This document shows, piece by piece, positions 1-10,900 of a DNA stretch of 64,000 bases. Every line of letters begins with the position of its first letter. Positions within the stretch are counted from its first letter, which is position 1. Under the pieces are notes generated by a model. The model searched no databases. It saw nothing but the letters and a program-made list of their open reading frames with translations, and was not told the origin of the DNA. The stretch is from Plazaster borealis (Eukaryota; Echinodermata; Asteroidea; Forcipulatida; Labidiasteridae), in contig CM037461.1 of the NCBI GenBank assembly GCA_021014325.1, positions 22,119,376-22,183,375 on the forward strand, given 5' to 3'. Position numbers and translations under genes: made by a program.

Positions 1-46
1 CGAGGTTGGTTTAACACTAACACTGTATTTTTATTATTTATTTTAT

Positions 47-235
47 TTTAAATCTTTAGACATACACAATGATTACAAGTTGGACAGGGGCTGTCAAGGT
101 TATACAAAAGTATAAAAAACTGTCATCTTAAGATGTGTACAACCAGACCCCTGCCAACGATAAAATATATTATATAAATATAAAAAAGAGATTGCACTCG
201 AACGCTATTAAAATCACACAACTGTAAACGTTAAA
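47..235 (-). repeat. Interspersed repeat, family H
   Basis: Shares GACAGGGGCTGTCAAGG and AGATGTGTACAACCAGACCC with 25596-25690 (opposite orientation) and 56456-56790. Looks like a 3' end of a retroelement or a SINE body; class unknown. Confidence 0.5.
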
Positions 236-252
236 ACAAAAGCACACTGTTG

Positions 253-560
253 TCGCGTCGTGGCCGATCGGATATGAGAACCGGACTCGAGCTCTGGTGT
301 TTCTGATCAGCAGAGTGTGGGTTCGAGTCCCGGTCGTGACACTTGTGTCCTTAAGCAAGACACTTAACCATTAATGCTTCTCTTCACCCAGGAGTACAAT
401 TGGGTACCGGCGAGAGCCGGGGAGTAACCTGCGATGGACTGGCAGCCTCTCCGGGGGGAGGGGGGGGAGGATACAAATATTCTCAGTTGTTTATTGCCAA
501 GGAAACCGGATATAAACACCCGCCTGATGGGCCATATTGGCTCTGGGCAGACTTTTCTAT
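253..560 (+). mobile_element. tRNA-derived SINE
   Basis: Head resembles a class II (long variable arm, Leu/Ser-like) tRNA: GTCGTGGCCGA A-box region, GATCAGCAGAGTG arm and the B box GGTTCGAGTCC. It is followed by a body with GGGTACCGGCGAGAGCCGG. Same family as heads near 10529, 18052, 29513, 42487, 49160 and 53622. Confidence 0.75.
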
Positions 561-1049
561 AGAGGCTCTTATCTGGGAGCATTTTTCAAATTCTGGCTCT
601 CTGGAGATGAACTGAGTTTGACATGGCAAGTCTACTTGCATCGTACCTCCGTACCTAACAGCCTGTGTACATATTGTATTCAGTCAAGCAAGCAGACGTT
701 CAAAACCCCGCAATAAAGATACAAGACACACTCTCCTTCTACTGCCCCGGTATAACTTAAAAGCAGACGGAATATATTTGCACATCAATTTCCGCTGTCA
801 TGAATCTTGGAACTGGATGTGACCGCGAAGGTGCACTTATCAGCGAAGCGGGGTTTTTTACTTGGAATTTGTTATTTGACAGAACCCTTAAAAAAGAGAC
901 ACATTAACAACAAAATTCCCCATCTTGTATCGATGGGAACTTAAACAAAACAAAAAAATTATCAAAATGGTTAATTGATATTATTAAACTTGATGCATTT
1001 TCTATATGTTCAATAGTTTGTTTTACCTTTGGGTCACTTGATGTTAGTA

Positions 1050-1343
1050 ACATTAAATGTTTTTGAGATATTGCCGAAAATCTGGAGCGGTTATGTCCAC
1101 GCAGGAAGAATAATCTGCCATTGGAATACACAATCTGAGAAACGTATACTGTCAGTAACGCTTCTCAGAATAAAAAAATTTGGGATAAAAAGTTATATTT
1201 TTGTCCATAACCGCAGTACTTCGAAGTGAAAAGTTTCTCAAAATGCATTACACTATCCAAAGCTGCTATACTTCTTACCAAGTAAGTTTGTATTGCGATT
1301 GTTAGTTTTCAGAGTCATTACCAGACGTACACAGACCCTTTAA
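1050..1343 (+). mobile_element. MITE family B fragment
   Basis: Matches the family sharing GAAAATCTGGAGCGGTTATG, CACGCAGGAAGAATAATCTG and the ACGTACACAGACCCTTTAA end. The left end is missing. Confidence 0.6.
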
Positions 1344-1744
1344 TGCTTTACACATTGTTTTCTTTGTTGTATACTCTGTTAAACAATTTGAACATTTGTA
1401 TTTGTCTTTCTGCGGTCGAGTTGTTGCGAGAGTCTCATTCACCAAACTGACCGAGTTATGGAAATAATTTGTATCGAGGCCGATGGACGACATTGATTTG
1501 TTTCAAAACCCCAGATCATTTCCTTTTGCGGTTTTATTCTGTAAAAAGGGAATGTGTATTGTATTAAATTTTCTGCATTGCTCTTTGAACATTATACTGG
1601 CGCTAAAGAGAAAAATAAAACAAGTAAAAACCAAATAAGAGATGTTAAATTTGCATGGGGGAAAAATATTGTTCTACCCTCTACACCACTGTGTTTATTA
1701 CTCAGTAATTTCCATAGTCCTGTGAAAAAAAGGGCTTATTTCTC

Positions 1745-1822
1745 GGGTGGGATTCGAACCCACGATCTTTGACATTCTAGAGCAGATGTCTCTCAACTAA
1801 AACACAGAGCTTTCCCGGTAGC
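1745..1822 (-). mobile_element. tRNA-like SINE head, a different family
   Basis: On the minus strand a perfect B box (GGTTCGAATCC) sits in TGGGTTCGAATCCCACC with an A-box-like TAGTTGAGAGAC upstream. The acceptor stem does not pair well, so I do not call it a functional tRNA. Confidence 0.5.
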
Positions 1823-1941
1823 TAGTTTAGAGGCAGTTCAAATCCTAAGTATTTTATTATAGCTGTTAAAACCAAATAAGTTTGCAAACGAGCAATGAGA
1901 ACGATGTGCTCCATATTTCAACCCCGGGGTACATAGTGTCC

Positions 1942-2154
1942 AACTGCAAATACTTGGGTGTTAAATTGACACCATGGGGTGTACATTATATACCAAAAAA
2001 GAATCACAATTTACACCATAATTGCAAAAAACAATTACAATGGTGTTATTTTAACACCCTATGACGTTAATTTTGATTCCCTGTTCGGTATCTATAAATG
2101 ACAACACCCATGGTGTCAATTTTAACACCACGGTCTTTGCAGTGTATAATGTGT
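1942..2154 (+). mobile_element. MITE family F (ACTGCAAA...TTTGCAGT termini)
   Basis: Inverted termini ACTGCAAATACTTGGGTGTT and ...ACACCACGGTCTTTGCAGT, with internal GGTGTCAATTTTAACACC pairs. Other copies at 54102-54317 and 61493-62136. Confidence 0.65.
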
Positions 2155-3360
2155 ATTGTTGTAAGTAATCTTAGTATCTATTTAGGAGATTGTATACAGC
2201 TGTTTTTATTTTATTTTAATTTTATCATCATTATTTTCATTATATGTTTTTTGCGTTTGTATAGTATTACCCAATGCCCCAGTGCGAACAGTTCTTCGCT
2301 AACTGAGGGGGCTACCCTGTGTAAAACAAGTCAAAACTAAACACATGAATAAACTCGTTTATTTTTGTTTTATTGCACTTAAATTGAGCACATGTTGGTT
2401 GTGTCTTGAGAGTTTTTGACTGTTGACATATGTCTGTCCGAGTTTTAAAAAAAATACAAATCTAGACATCAACTTGCCCCTAATTAATTTACTGCTGCCT
2501 GTAAGATCTTTCAACGTATCGAGGCAATAGATATTGAGCACAATCCTGTAGAGGACTAAAACCACACTTACTGATTAACATCACAGTAATAATTTCTATT
2601 TTCATCACACGCCAAAAATCTACTCCTTTAAAAACACAAAATTAAAAACCACCTCTCGCCATGACCTAACCCATTAAATTGAGACCTAAAGATTATACAC
2701 CAACACATTATCACACGCAGATAAACTAACCATATTGATACTTTGAAAATAACGACCGTTGTGGGATTCTACTTAATTATATAAAAGCATATACACAGGA
2801 ATCATCACTCAAGCCAGTAGTGGATGTTATTATATTAATACATTACCAGACAACAACAAACTAGTGTGCTATAAGACTGTGAAATAGCAGATACAACATG
2901 TATGTAGTTACAATATTTCTAGCTTACCATAAGTTCCAGACATGCTTCTCCAAAGATCCTACTACACGCAACCACAAGACGTTCTCAATAGATCTTGATG
3001 AGGTTAATTTTATGTTCAATATAAACCCACAGCTGAACCGCCTGTTTAGTACGGGAAGCGTGGCTCACACAGTCAGTGCCTTTCTCGTCTGCTGATGCTA
3101 GCTAATGAAGGAACGACGATCATGTACCGTTGAATATACACCGAAATGAGGCTGCGTGTTTTCCTCATTCATACAGGCGACTCGGAGATGCAGGATGCAC
3201 ATGTACATCAAATATACATCATGGAGACAAACGGCAGTCATTGGTTCGTAGGGGTGGTTTTAGAGTACCGACGGCTGATGCATGATCTGTAAATAATAAC
3301 AATTTTTATTTTTTAACAAACGGCTTATTTCTGGAGAAATTGAAGCATTTTAATTGTATA
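2155..3360. other. No supported gene
   Basis: AT-rich sequence with short ORFs only; I recognise no domain, RNA or complete repeat in it. Confidence 0.5.
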
Positions 3361-3364
3361 GAAC

Positions 3365-3533
3365 CAGGCCTGGAATTACACGGAGGCCACGGGGGCCATG
3401 GCCTCTGTTGCCCCTGGTCTTGGCCTTGGCGCCCCTTCAAAATTGTCCAGAAGACTTTAAGATTTTCAAACGGAATTGCCCCTTTGCAAAATGAAAATGT
3501 CCTTGCCCTCTCAAAGATGAAATCCGAGGCCTG
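3365..3533. mobile_element. MITE family G (CAGGCCTGGAATT termini)
   Basis: Starts CCAGGCCTGGAATTACA and ends CCGAGGCCTG; inside is GTCTTGGCCTTGGCGCCCC. Related copies at 38671-38920 and 39405-39756. The ORFs over it on both strands are not genes. Confidence 0.6.
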
Positions 3534-3647
3534 TAGTCCGGATCTTTTCAACGTGTTCGCAACTATTGCAGTATACAGGAAATGTAACACAGGCAGAAAG
3601 ACTGAAATTTGGTGTCAAGAAAGTGGAGAATTAGTCGTGCATCTTTA

Positions 3648-4263
3648 GAGGGATTGTATACGTTTGGTAATTGGAACCCACTAATTGTTTCAATCCTACA
3701 CAGTTGTAGATATAATATACCATATAACTAAACTGTGAAAATTAAGTTTTAAAAGGTGGAAGCGTTTTTGAGATATTGCCAAAAATCTGGAGCGGTTATG
3801 TCAACGCAGAAAGAATAATCTGCAATTGGAATACACAATCTGAGAAACGTTTACTGTCCTCATGATTCAAATGTTTGGGTGATAACAAGTGATTTCTTTT
3901 TCAATTACCGCAGTACTTCGAAGTGAAAAGTTTCTCAAAAAGCATGATACTAATCAGAAGCTGCTGTACTTCTTACCAAGTAAGTTTTTATTGCCATTAA
4001 TTTTCAGATTAATTGCCCTTTTTATCCCCCAAAATTGAATCTGAGAAGCATTACTGACAGTAACGTTTCTCAGATAGTGTATTATAATTGCAGATTATTC
4101 TTCATACGTGGACAAAACCGCTCCAGATTTTCGGCAATCTCAAAAACGCCACCTTCTTTTGAAATGAAACTTTCACAGGTTATTGTTATGGTATATTTCT
4201 ACAACTATACAGGATTAAAACAAAAAAGTGAGTTCCAATTAGAGAGCGTATACAATCCCTTTA
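3648..4263. mobile_element. MITE family B, two copies in inverted arrangement
   Basis: 3648-4020 reads in one direction (TGTATACGTTTGGTAATTGG ... TTTTCAGATTAATTGCC) and 4036-4263 is the reverse complement of the first half of the same element, ending GTATACAATCCCTTTAA. This forms a composite of about 616 bp. Confidence 0.6.
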
Positions 4264-5063
4264 ATGAAAAGCATTTCCAACGCTTCATTGAATATCAGTC
4301 CGGCATTCTGCACTGATCAAAATAATATGATGGGAAAATATGAATGAATTATGCAAATCGGGGCCACTAGAGGAAGATTTATGGCTTGAAGACGGGAAAG
4401 TGAAAGGAAATAATTAACATATTGATGGCATACTTTCTTCGCAGAGATCATGTAGTGACGGCTGTTTCAGTTACAACATCTCGTGGACTGACCAAAAGAG
4501 GGCGCCAAAAGGGTAACGTGCATATTAATCTCCAGTGACTGAAAATCACAGGCTCTATCCTGTCTGAAGCTTATGTCTTTCACGTGTATACTCTCAGCAA
4601 CAAAACTACAGTTCCTCTTATACTCAACAACTAAACAAAATAAATTAAAATAACTTACAATGTTTACAAATTGAGGATGATAATAATACAAAATAGGCAA
4701 CATTGGGAGTCGATATACAAACAAACATAGGAAACATTTTATACAAAACTGAAAGGGATAAAACATTATGGAAAAACTAAAAATGCATGTTTTTGTTAAT
4801 TACAAAAACAAGGTGTTCGTGAGTGATGTCATCAAACTATGATTTTATGAACTGGTGACGACATTTTACCTCATCAATCCAATGTCTGGTTCGGGAGTTA
4901 TGATTTTTTTTCAAATAATTAAGCTTCAACTTCCGATTTGAACCGGAAGTCAGGGGCAAATGGGGTCACACTTTTTTACAAACTGAAAGGGATAAAACGT
5001 GGGGGGGGGGACATAAAAACTGTCAGGGAATCTTAATCTGCAACCCAAGGGGGTAACTCACTA

Positions 5064-5165
5064 TATATTATTATATATTTCGGTAATGAAACCAAGGATG
5101 CCTCATTATGGGAACTTAAACGCTGTAGCTCACAAGCCTGAGGAAACCTGTAAACGTGCTTCCTA
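5064..5165 (-). mobile_element. SINE 3' body fragment
   Basis: GGTAATGAAACCAAGGATGC and AAGCCTGAGGAAACCTGTAAA match, in reverse, the SINE body at 10800-10890 and the fragment at 53279-53345. AT repeats sit at its tail. Confidence 0.55.
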
Positions 5166-5525
5166 TGTGAACATGATCAAATTAAAGTAAGTCACACAAT
5201 TTCTCAAACTAACCCCAAAGCGTGATTTGTTGATTCAAATTTCCGTGGTGTCCGTTTGTGATTGGGCGGCAGGATGCACCATTGGTACCCGCTGTCACCT
5301 CGCTGAACGTCGATGGGTTGGACGTTCTTGATGAAAATACCTTAACAGTTTCGTTGTTATTTTCTTTACACTCATTATTCAGCTGAAACTTTTACAGATG
5401 ACTTATGTTATAGGCAATATGGCCGCCATGGCCACCCCGCCCAAGGGGTCGTACAACTCAGCAAATGACAAACATTTAACACTTGTTCTCTTATAACTTC
5501 TAGGCTATTACCTATGGTGTTTTAT

Positions 5526-5863
5526 TTAAAGGCACTGTACACGTTTGGTAATTACTCAAAATATGTATTAGCATAAAAACTGACTTGGTAACGAGCAAAA
5601 GAGAGCTGTTGATAGTATAAAACATTGTGAGAAACGACTCCCTCTGAAGTAACGTAGTTTTTTTCTCACTAAAATATTAAAGGACTTCTTGAAAGCAAAC
5701 AAATTTGTACAACAAGGGTGTTTTTTCTTTCATCAATTTCTTGCAACTTCGATGACCAATTCAGCCCAAATTTTCACAGGCTTGTTATTTTATGCATATG
5801 TTGAAATACACCAAGTGAGAACACTGGTCTTTGACAATTACCAAACGTGTACAGACCCTTTAA
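5526..5863. mobile_element. MITE family A (TTAAAGGCACTG...CAGxxCCTTTAA)
   Basis: Terminal inverted repeats of about 28 bp, TTAAAGGCACTGTACACGTT and its complement, flank an imperfect hairpin-rich middle. It begins and ends on TTAA. It is the most abundant repeat of the window (about 10 copies). Confidence 0.75.
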
Positions 5864-5869
5864 AAACAC

Positions 5870-7425
5870 AATTCTTAATTACAGAAGGAACAACCTTGCT
5901 GGACGACTCGGTGGCGCACCGAAGGACACTGACCACGAGTCGACGGTGCATGTATTATACATTGGTATTATGAAAATATTTTTACAATAGACCTCTATCA
6001 TGTTGCTAACATCTTGGTCGTGTTCCTTGTATCCAATAACAGTAATGGATGCTAATATCCATTGTACGACAAGGAACCAGGCTATTTCTCCTTCCAGCCT
6101 CGGTTTGGTTACATTAATTTAAATGAGAGACAATCAAGATGGCCGCACCATGATAAAGGTCTATAGTCACCAGGCGCTTAGAAATACCATGAATAGTTGA
6201 GCGTAAAACCAAAAAGGTCAATGTATATGGTCAGGTACTTAGACCATGGTTAGTTGAGCGTAACACCAAACAGTCAAGGGATAAAGGAAATAGGTCAGGG
6301 TCCAGAAGCGTCATCACACTTACGTTTTATTTGTGTCGATTTTGTTGGCCTATAATTCAGCATTGTAATGACCAAAACCAATTTATGAAAGGGGCTTTGA
6401 AAATAGTCATTTTTTTATAACTCCAAAGTTGAATTCTAAAATTGCTATTCTACATTGGTAATTTGGCTGTTGCCGGGCACAGAAGTTTGTTTTAATACCC
6501 CCGCCCACCAACATATTTTGTTAGTTTTGAGAAATTATTGATTGTGGATAGTTGAGAAATGTATTTTATAATTATTATTGTTAAAGCAACTGTGAAACTG
6601 TACTAAGAAGAACTAAACAAAGAAAGCATGTAAGAAACTTTGAAAGGTTTAGAGTTACAGCGAGTTACTGGACCCCGTGGGCGATAACGGCACGGTCTGG
6701 GTTTTACCCGAAACGCAGGTTTACCTCCCGGGCTGCGAGGTTGCGGTACCTAGCCATTCTGGACGCTGACGTGCGACAAACTTGTCTAAAGTTCGCCCTG
6801 AAAGGTAATATAAAGGATTAGTAGAGCTTACAAAATAGTCGCAGACAGTGTTCATGTTTGTATGATCAACTAACCATAATACATGAAATAACAAACCTGT
6901 GAAAATTTGGGCTTAATCCGTTTTGTGAGTCTGGATAAAATAGTGGAAAACCATGCACAGTTTCCAGCATTTAAAAAGGGGTGCACCACACTAAATAGGT
7001 CGAAATTCATGCACCAAACTGATTATCATAATATTTAGGCCCTCAAAATATTTTGAATAATAACGTTTTGGGGGGTCATGCAATTAATAGATTGTGTAAT
7101 TAAAACAATTATCCCAACCTGGGGGCTCTGTGCTACAACTTTTGAGGAGATATGATAAATTTAGGCGTTAAAGTTGGTCCTATTTGGCTTGGGAATCGGA
7201 GGAATGCCTCATGAAAACTGGCAGCGATTTTCGGAGCTGTTTTTTTCTGGGGTTATAAGCAAAAATTCCAAACAGCTGACCTGCCAAAATTTGACAAGAA
7301 ATTTGAAGTTTAGTTTTCTGAAAATATATTTGATTGCTTTTCAAGAGGCTGAGCGACTGTTTTGAATATTTTTGAATATTTAGCATTTAGCATTGGTTGC
7401 TATGGGAGGTGCACCCTTCTAGTTA
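5870..7425. other. No supported gene upstream of the SRCR gene
   Basis: Mostly unique AT-rich DNA. A stretch at about 6865-6975 (ATACATGAAATAACAAACCT) matches MITE family C. The SRCR promoter should lie in 7425-7817, but I see no clear TATA element or initiator. Confidence 0.4.
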
Positions 7426-7431
7426 TAATAG

Positions 7432-7632
7432 CAGAGCTGTGTATTGAGAGAGTTGCGACATGGAGGGACCAGCTTTCTCCGGTCACGTGGTTGCTGGACG
7501 CCATTTTGTTCCCAAATGCAGCACAACCCAATGGGCAGACTAGTCTGGCACCCTGTATTCGCCAATGCATTTTTTGGAGACAAAATGGCTTCTAATCGCA
7601 AGTTGTCGCAACTCTCTCAATATACTGCTCTG
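7432..7632. mobile_element. hAT-like MITE, 201 bp, 8-bp target-site duplication
   Basis: Terminal inverted repeats begin CAGAGC and share TATTGAGAGAGTTGCGACA; the element is flanked by a perfect 8-bp duplication TATAATAG (7424-7431 and 7633-7640). TIRs starting CAG with 8-bp duplications are typical of hAT elements. A second copy lies at 46874-47088. It ends 185 bp before the SRCR start codon. Confidence 0.8.
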
Positions 7633-7817
7633 TATAATAGTGTCTATCAGCGCCCTCTATTTTCAAAACCTCGCGTGCCGTATGTAAACAAAAAGACAGT
7701 CAGGGTCAACAATTTTACGAATATTACAATCATCTACCGCATTCCAGTGCACACCCGCGGTGCCACGGCCAAGAGCAAAACTAATAACAGTGATTGTAGG
7801 TCAGTGAAAACGAGAAC

Positions 7818-7911
7818 ATGGGTGCAGCGGGGGAACAGTTGTTGGTTTGGCAGCTCTTTATTTTGCCAGCAATCGTGTCTTGTTTTGCTGGGTATGAGAT
7901 ACATTTGAACG
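7818..7911 (+). CDS. SRCR gene exon 1: signal peptide
   Basis: The ATG at 7818 has a good Kozak context (A at -3, G at +4). It encodes a short polar start followed by the hydrophobic core LLVWQLFILPAIVSCFA, a typical signal peptide with likely cleavage near residue 24-25. The donor AACG|GTAAAG at 7912 gives phase 1, which joins in frame to the first SRCR exon (N-G-P-D-L). An earlier GT at 7892 would be out of phase. No cDNA is available, so the assignment rests on phase, the signal peptide and position. A hAT-like MITE ends 185 bp upstream of the ATG. Confidence 0.7.
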
Positions 7912-10900
7912 GTAAAGTAAACCATTATACGTACATGAAACAAGATATGTTAATTTTTACCACTGTGTAAAGTGAACTGATGTCTGAACAGTGTGTCGGT
8001 GGTGGTTGCACAAAGGAGGTGCCTATTATGAATGGTGGCATGCCCTGTTGTCCGACATAATGTCCCCGTGGGAGTGCAATGTATATGCATGTTCACGGGC
8101 GTTGATGTAGCTACAAATGTGTTTGAAATAGTAGTAGTATAGTACTTGTAGCAATGATAGCAGCAGCAGTAGTAGCATATTACCTCAACTTCACGATGAT
8201 GGGCCCAACTGACATATTGTATTAGTTTCACAACACGTTCATTTTCATACTTGTCAAATATCACGTAAGTTTGACAAATTTAGATTTCAATTTTTTTTTA
8301 AATAGCTATTTTTACAGATTTGGGATCTCTGCAACCTTTTCTTTAAAACCCTCCGAGCAGCCACGGAGAGCAGGCGGGAGGACCAGCTTCATACTTCTTT
8401 TAATAATTACAATATGTGTAGATCAATTCCGCTGATTTTTTTTGTGCGAACTACCTTTAAACACCCCCTCTTTCATATACTGTAGGGATTTGTGGGTGAG
8501 TGAACTCAGAGGTTGAGAAATAGTGTGGGGAAGCTGGGTCTCATTATAACGTGCACATATAAATCCTATTGCGTGTGCACAAAAACCTAATCCTTTCGAG
8601 ATGTAGTATTTTTTGAAAATTAGTGGTGAACCAATTTGTAAATTTCAAGAATGCTTCAATCTTTAGTGTGTGGGTCCAAGAAACACCTAATCATCTGTTC
8701 AGAACAGTTAGAACAATAATTGTGTCCCCAAAACACAGTTATTTACCCGTATTACAATTTGCCTCTCGTGCGCTCTCAGGGGATCCAGCAAGTAACTTGT
8801 TTCCCGTGGCTGCTCGGATATAACTTATTGCACACAAAAATTGGCCACGATAAGTGTTCGTTAATTAACATAACAATATAAAGTTGTTAGGTCCGATTTT
8901 CGGCTGATTTGACCCAAAGATTTAGATTTTAGAATTTTACAAGTTTTGTTTGTTGATAGAGATGAGATAGCGGCAATCATTTCCTTAAAGCAATGCACAC
9001 ACAAAAGTTGCCCACGATAAGTGGTAGTTAATAAAAACAAAAAATATATATGATGTAGAAATCCTGTTATTAACGCGTATTATTTTGCATGCTGTGTATT
9101 ATCTTGGGGATACCAGAAAGTGTTGAACGTTTTTCTTTTTGAAACAGCATCATCGGTCAAAATTCTTTCTGAAGATCTCAGAAAATCTTTTTTTTTTTAA
9201 ATACTGTCAGCGAAATACGAGCCATGCAACTTAAACCTAGACGTGAATATTCCAGCGTGAAGTTGGTGTCACTAAAGATACACCGGCTCCCGCTGAAAGA
9301 GCGTGTATTTTTATATTATGCTTAAATGGACATGCACCAGCATATCTCACATCATGTTTATTTTGTACGGTCAAATTATAGGCTAGACTTTGCTCAGCAT
9401 CAGACAACCGTGCTGCTGAAAACAAACCAAGTACTAAATCTCCTCAATCTGCTTGCTATATACAAATCATGATTCTCCAGCCACTCGAGGAATTGTTAAT
9501 TCCAGTCATATTTTAATATTTTTTGTCCGTAGTTGCTTTCTTTCAAATTGCTTTTTGATGTATAATTTGCAACCCGCTGTTTGCTAATTATGCGTTAAAG
9601 GTCTGAATGAAATGGCGCGTGATTAAACCCCCAGTGTGTGTGCATCATGTATAAGTGTTTGGTCTCTTCCTGCAGGTCCAGATTTGACCTTACGACTGCA
9701 TGACGGCTCAACAGATTCAGTAGGACGGCTTGAAATCGAATACTACCAGGCATACTTTGATTCACAAGCATTTAGGTGGTTTGGTACAATCTGCGATCAC
9801 AACTTCCGTCTTGAGGAAGCTACTGTAGCGTGCCGTCAACTCGGATATCGATACGCCGAAGAGAGAACAACACCGTACTTCAACTCGATCACTTATAGGG
9901 ATATCGTTCTTCAGGAGGTCAACTGCAACGGGAACGAAGAGAGACTCTTAGACTGTTACTACGTCCTCAATGAGGAGTTGTCGTACTGTAACCATAGTAA
10001 CGATGTTGGAATCGCATGCACCAATAAGCAGCCACCGGAGAAACCACGTGTTGTCAGCCCGGGTGAGATGTATTTTGTGTTGTGTTGTCTTGAAATGTTG
10101 TGGTCCATCACGTCACGAGTGTGATGATTTGCTATTTTTAAATCACACACGTGGTTGCTTTAGTAACACTAAGTCATGGCAAATTGTATGTATTTCACTG
10201 TTTTCTCCAAAGTGCAAAGCCCTTGGGGTGTCAAAGTCCTTGGTACCCTAGACTGCTGGACCATTCATCATAATATCTCAGAGATCAGGTCCCAGAGTTG
10301 TGTAGGTTGTTTTGAGGGGCTGAAAAATACAGTATGTTCACATACTTCGTGAACAGTGAACACACAGACCTATACCCAGATCTATACCCTCTGACGAAGT
10401 GAAGCCCTCTGCTCTTTGTATAGCAGGCTTCCGGATGTCTTGCTGACAGGCTGTGTAATTCCCTGGATACCCCCGCACTTAATATGGGTAGTTTTCATGT
10501 TTATATATCTTCACATTGGTACCAAAACGTGTCGTGGCAGGGCGGCTAGTGTGGGTTCGAGTCCCGGTCATGACACTTATTTTTGAGCAAGATGCTTTAT
10601 TACCATAACTGCTTTGTCGTTCGGATGGGACATTAAGCCGTATGTCCCGTGTACACGTACAAGAACCCAGAACATTTATCGTGGAAAAGTAGGGGTTTAC
10701 CCCAGTGTTTCTGGTTCAAATAGCAAGCACCTTGGTACTCAAATAGCAAGAACATTTATCGTGGAAAAGTAGGGGTTTACCCCAGTGTTTCTGGTTCAAA
10801 TAGCAAGCACCATTGTTTACAGGTTTCCTCTGGCTTGCGAGCTATACAGTCATTAAGTTCACTTATGAGGCATCCTTGGTTTCATTACCAGAAATGCATA

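Noticed and set aside
3306..3648. Overlapping open frames of about 100 codons on both strands
   Set aside because: They sit on a family G MITE copy found at two other places in the window.
7818..7891. Earlier donor GT at 7892 for the SRCR signal-peptide exon
   Set aside because: It would leave two bases of a codon and break the phase 1 frame of the next exon; the GT at 7912 fits the frame and has a better donor consensus.
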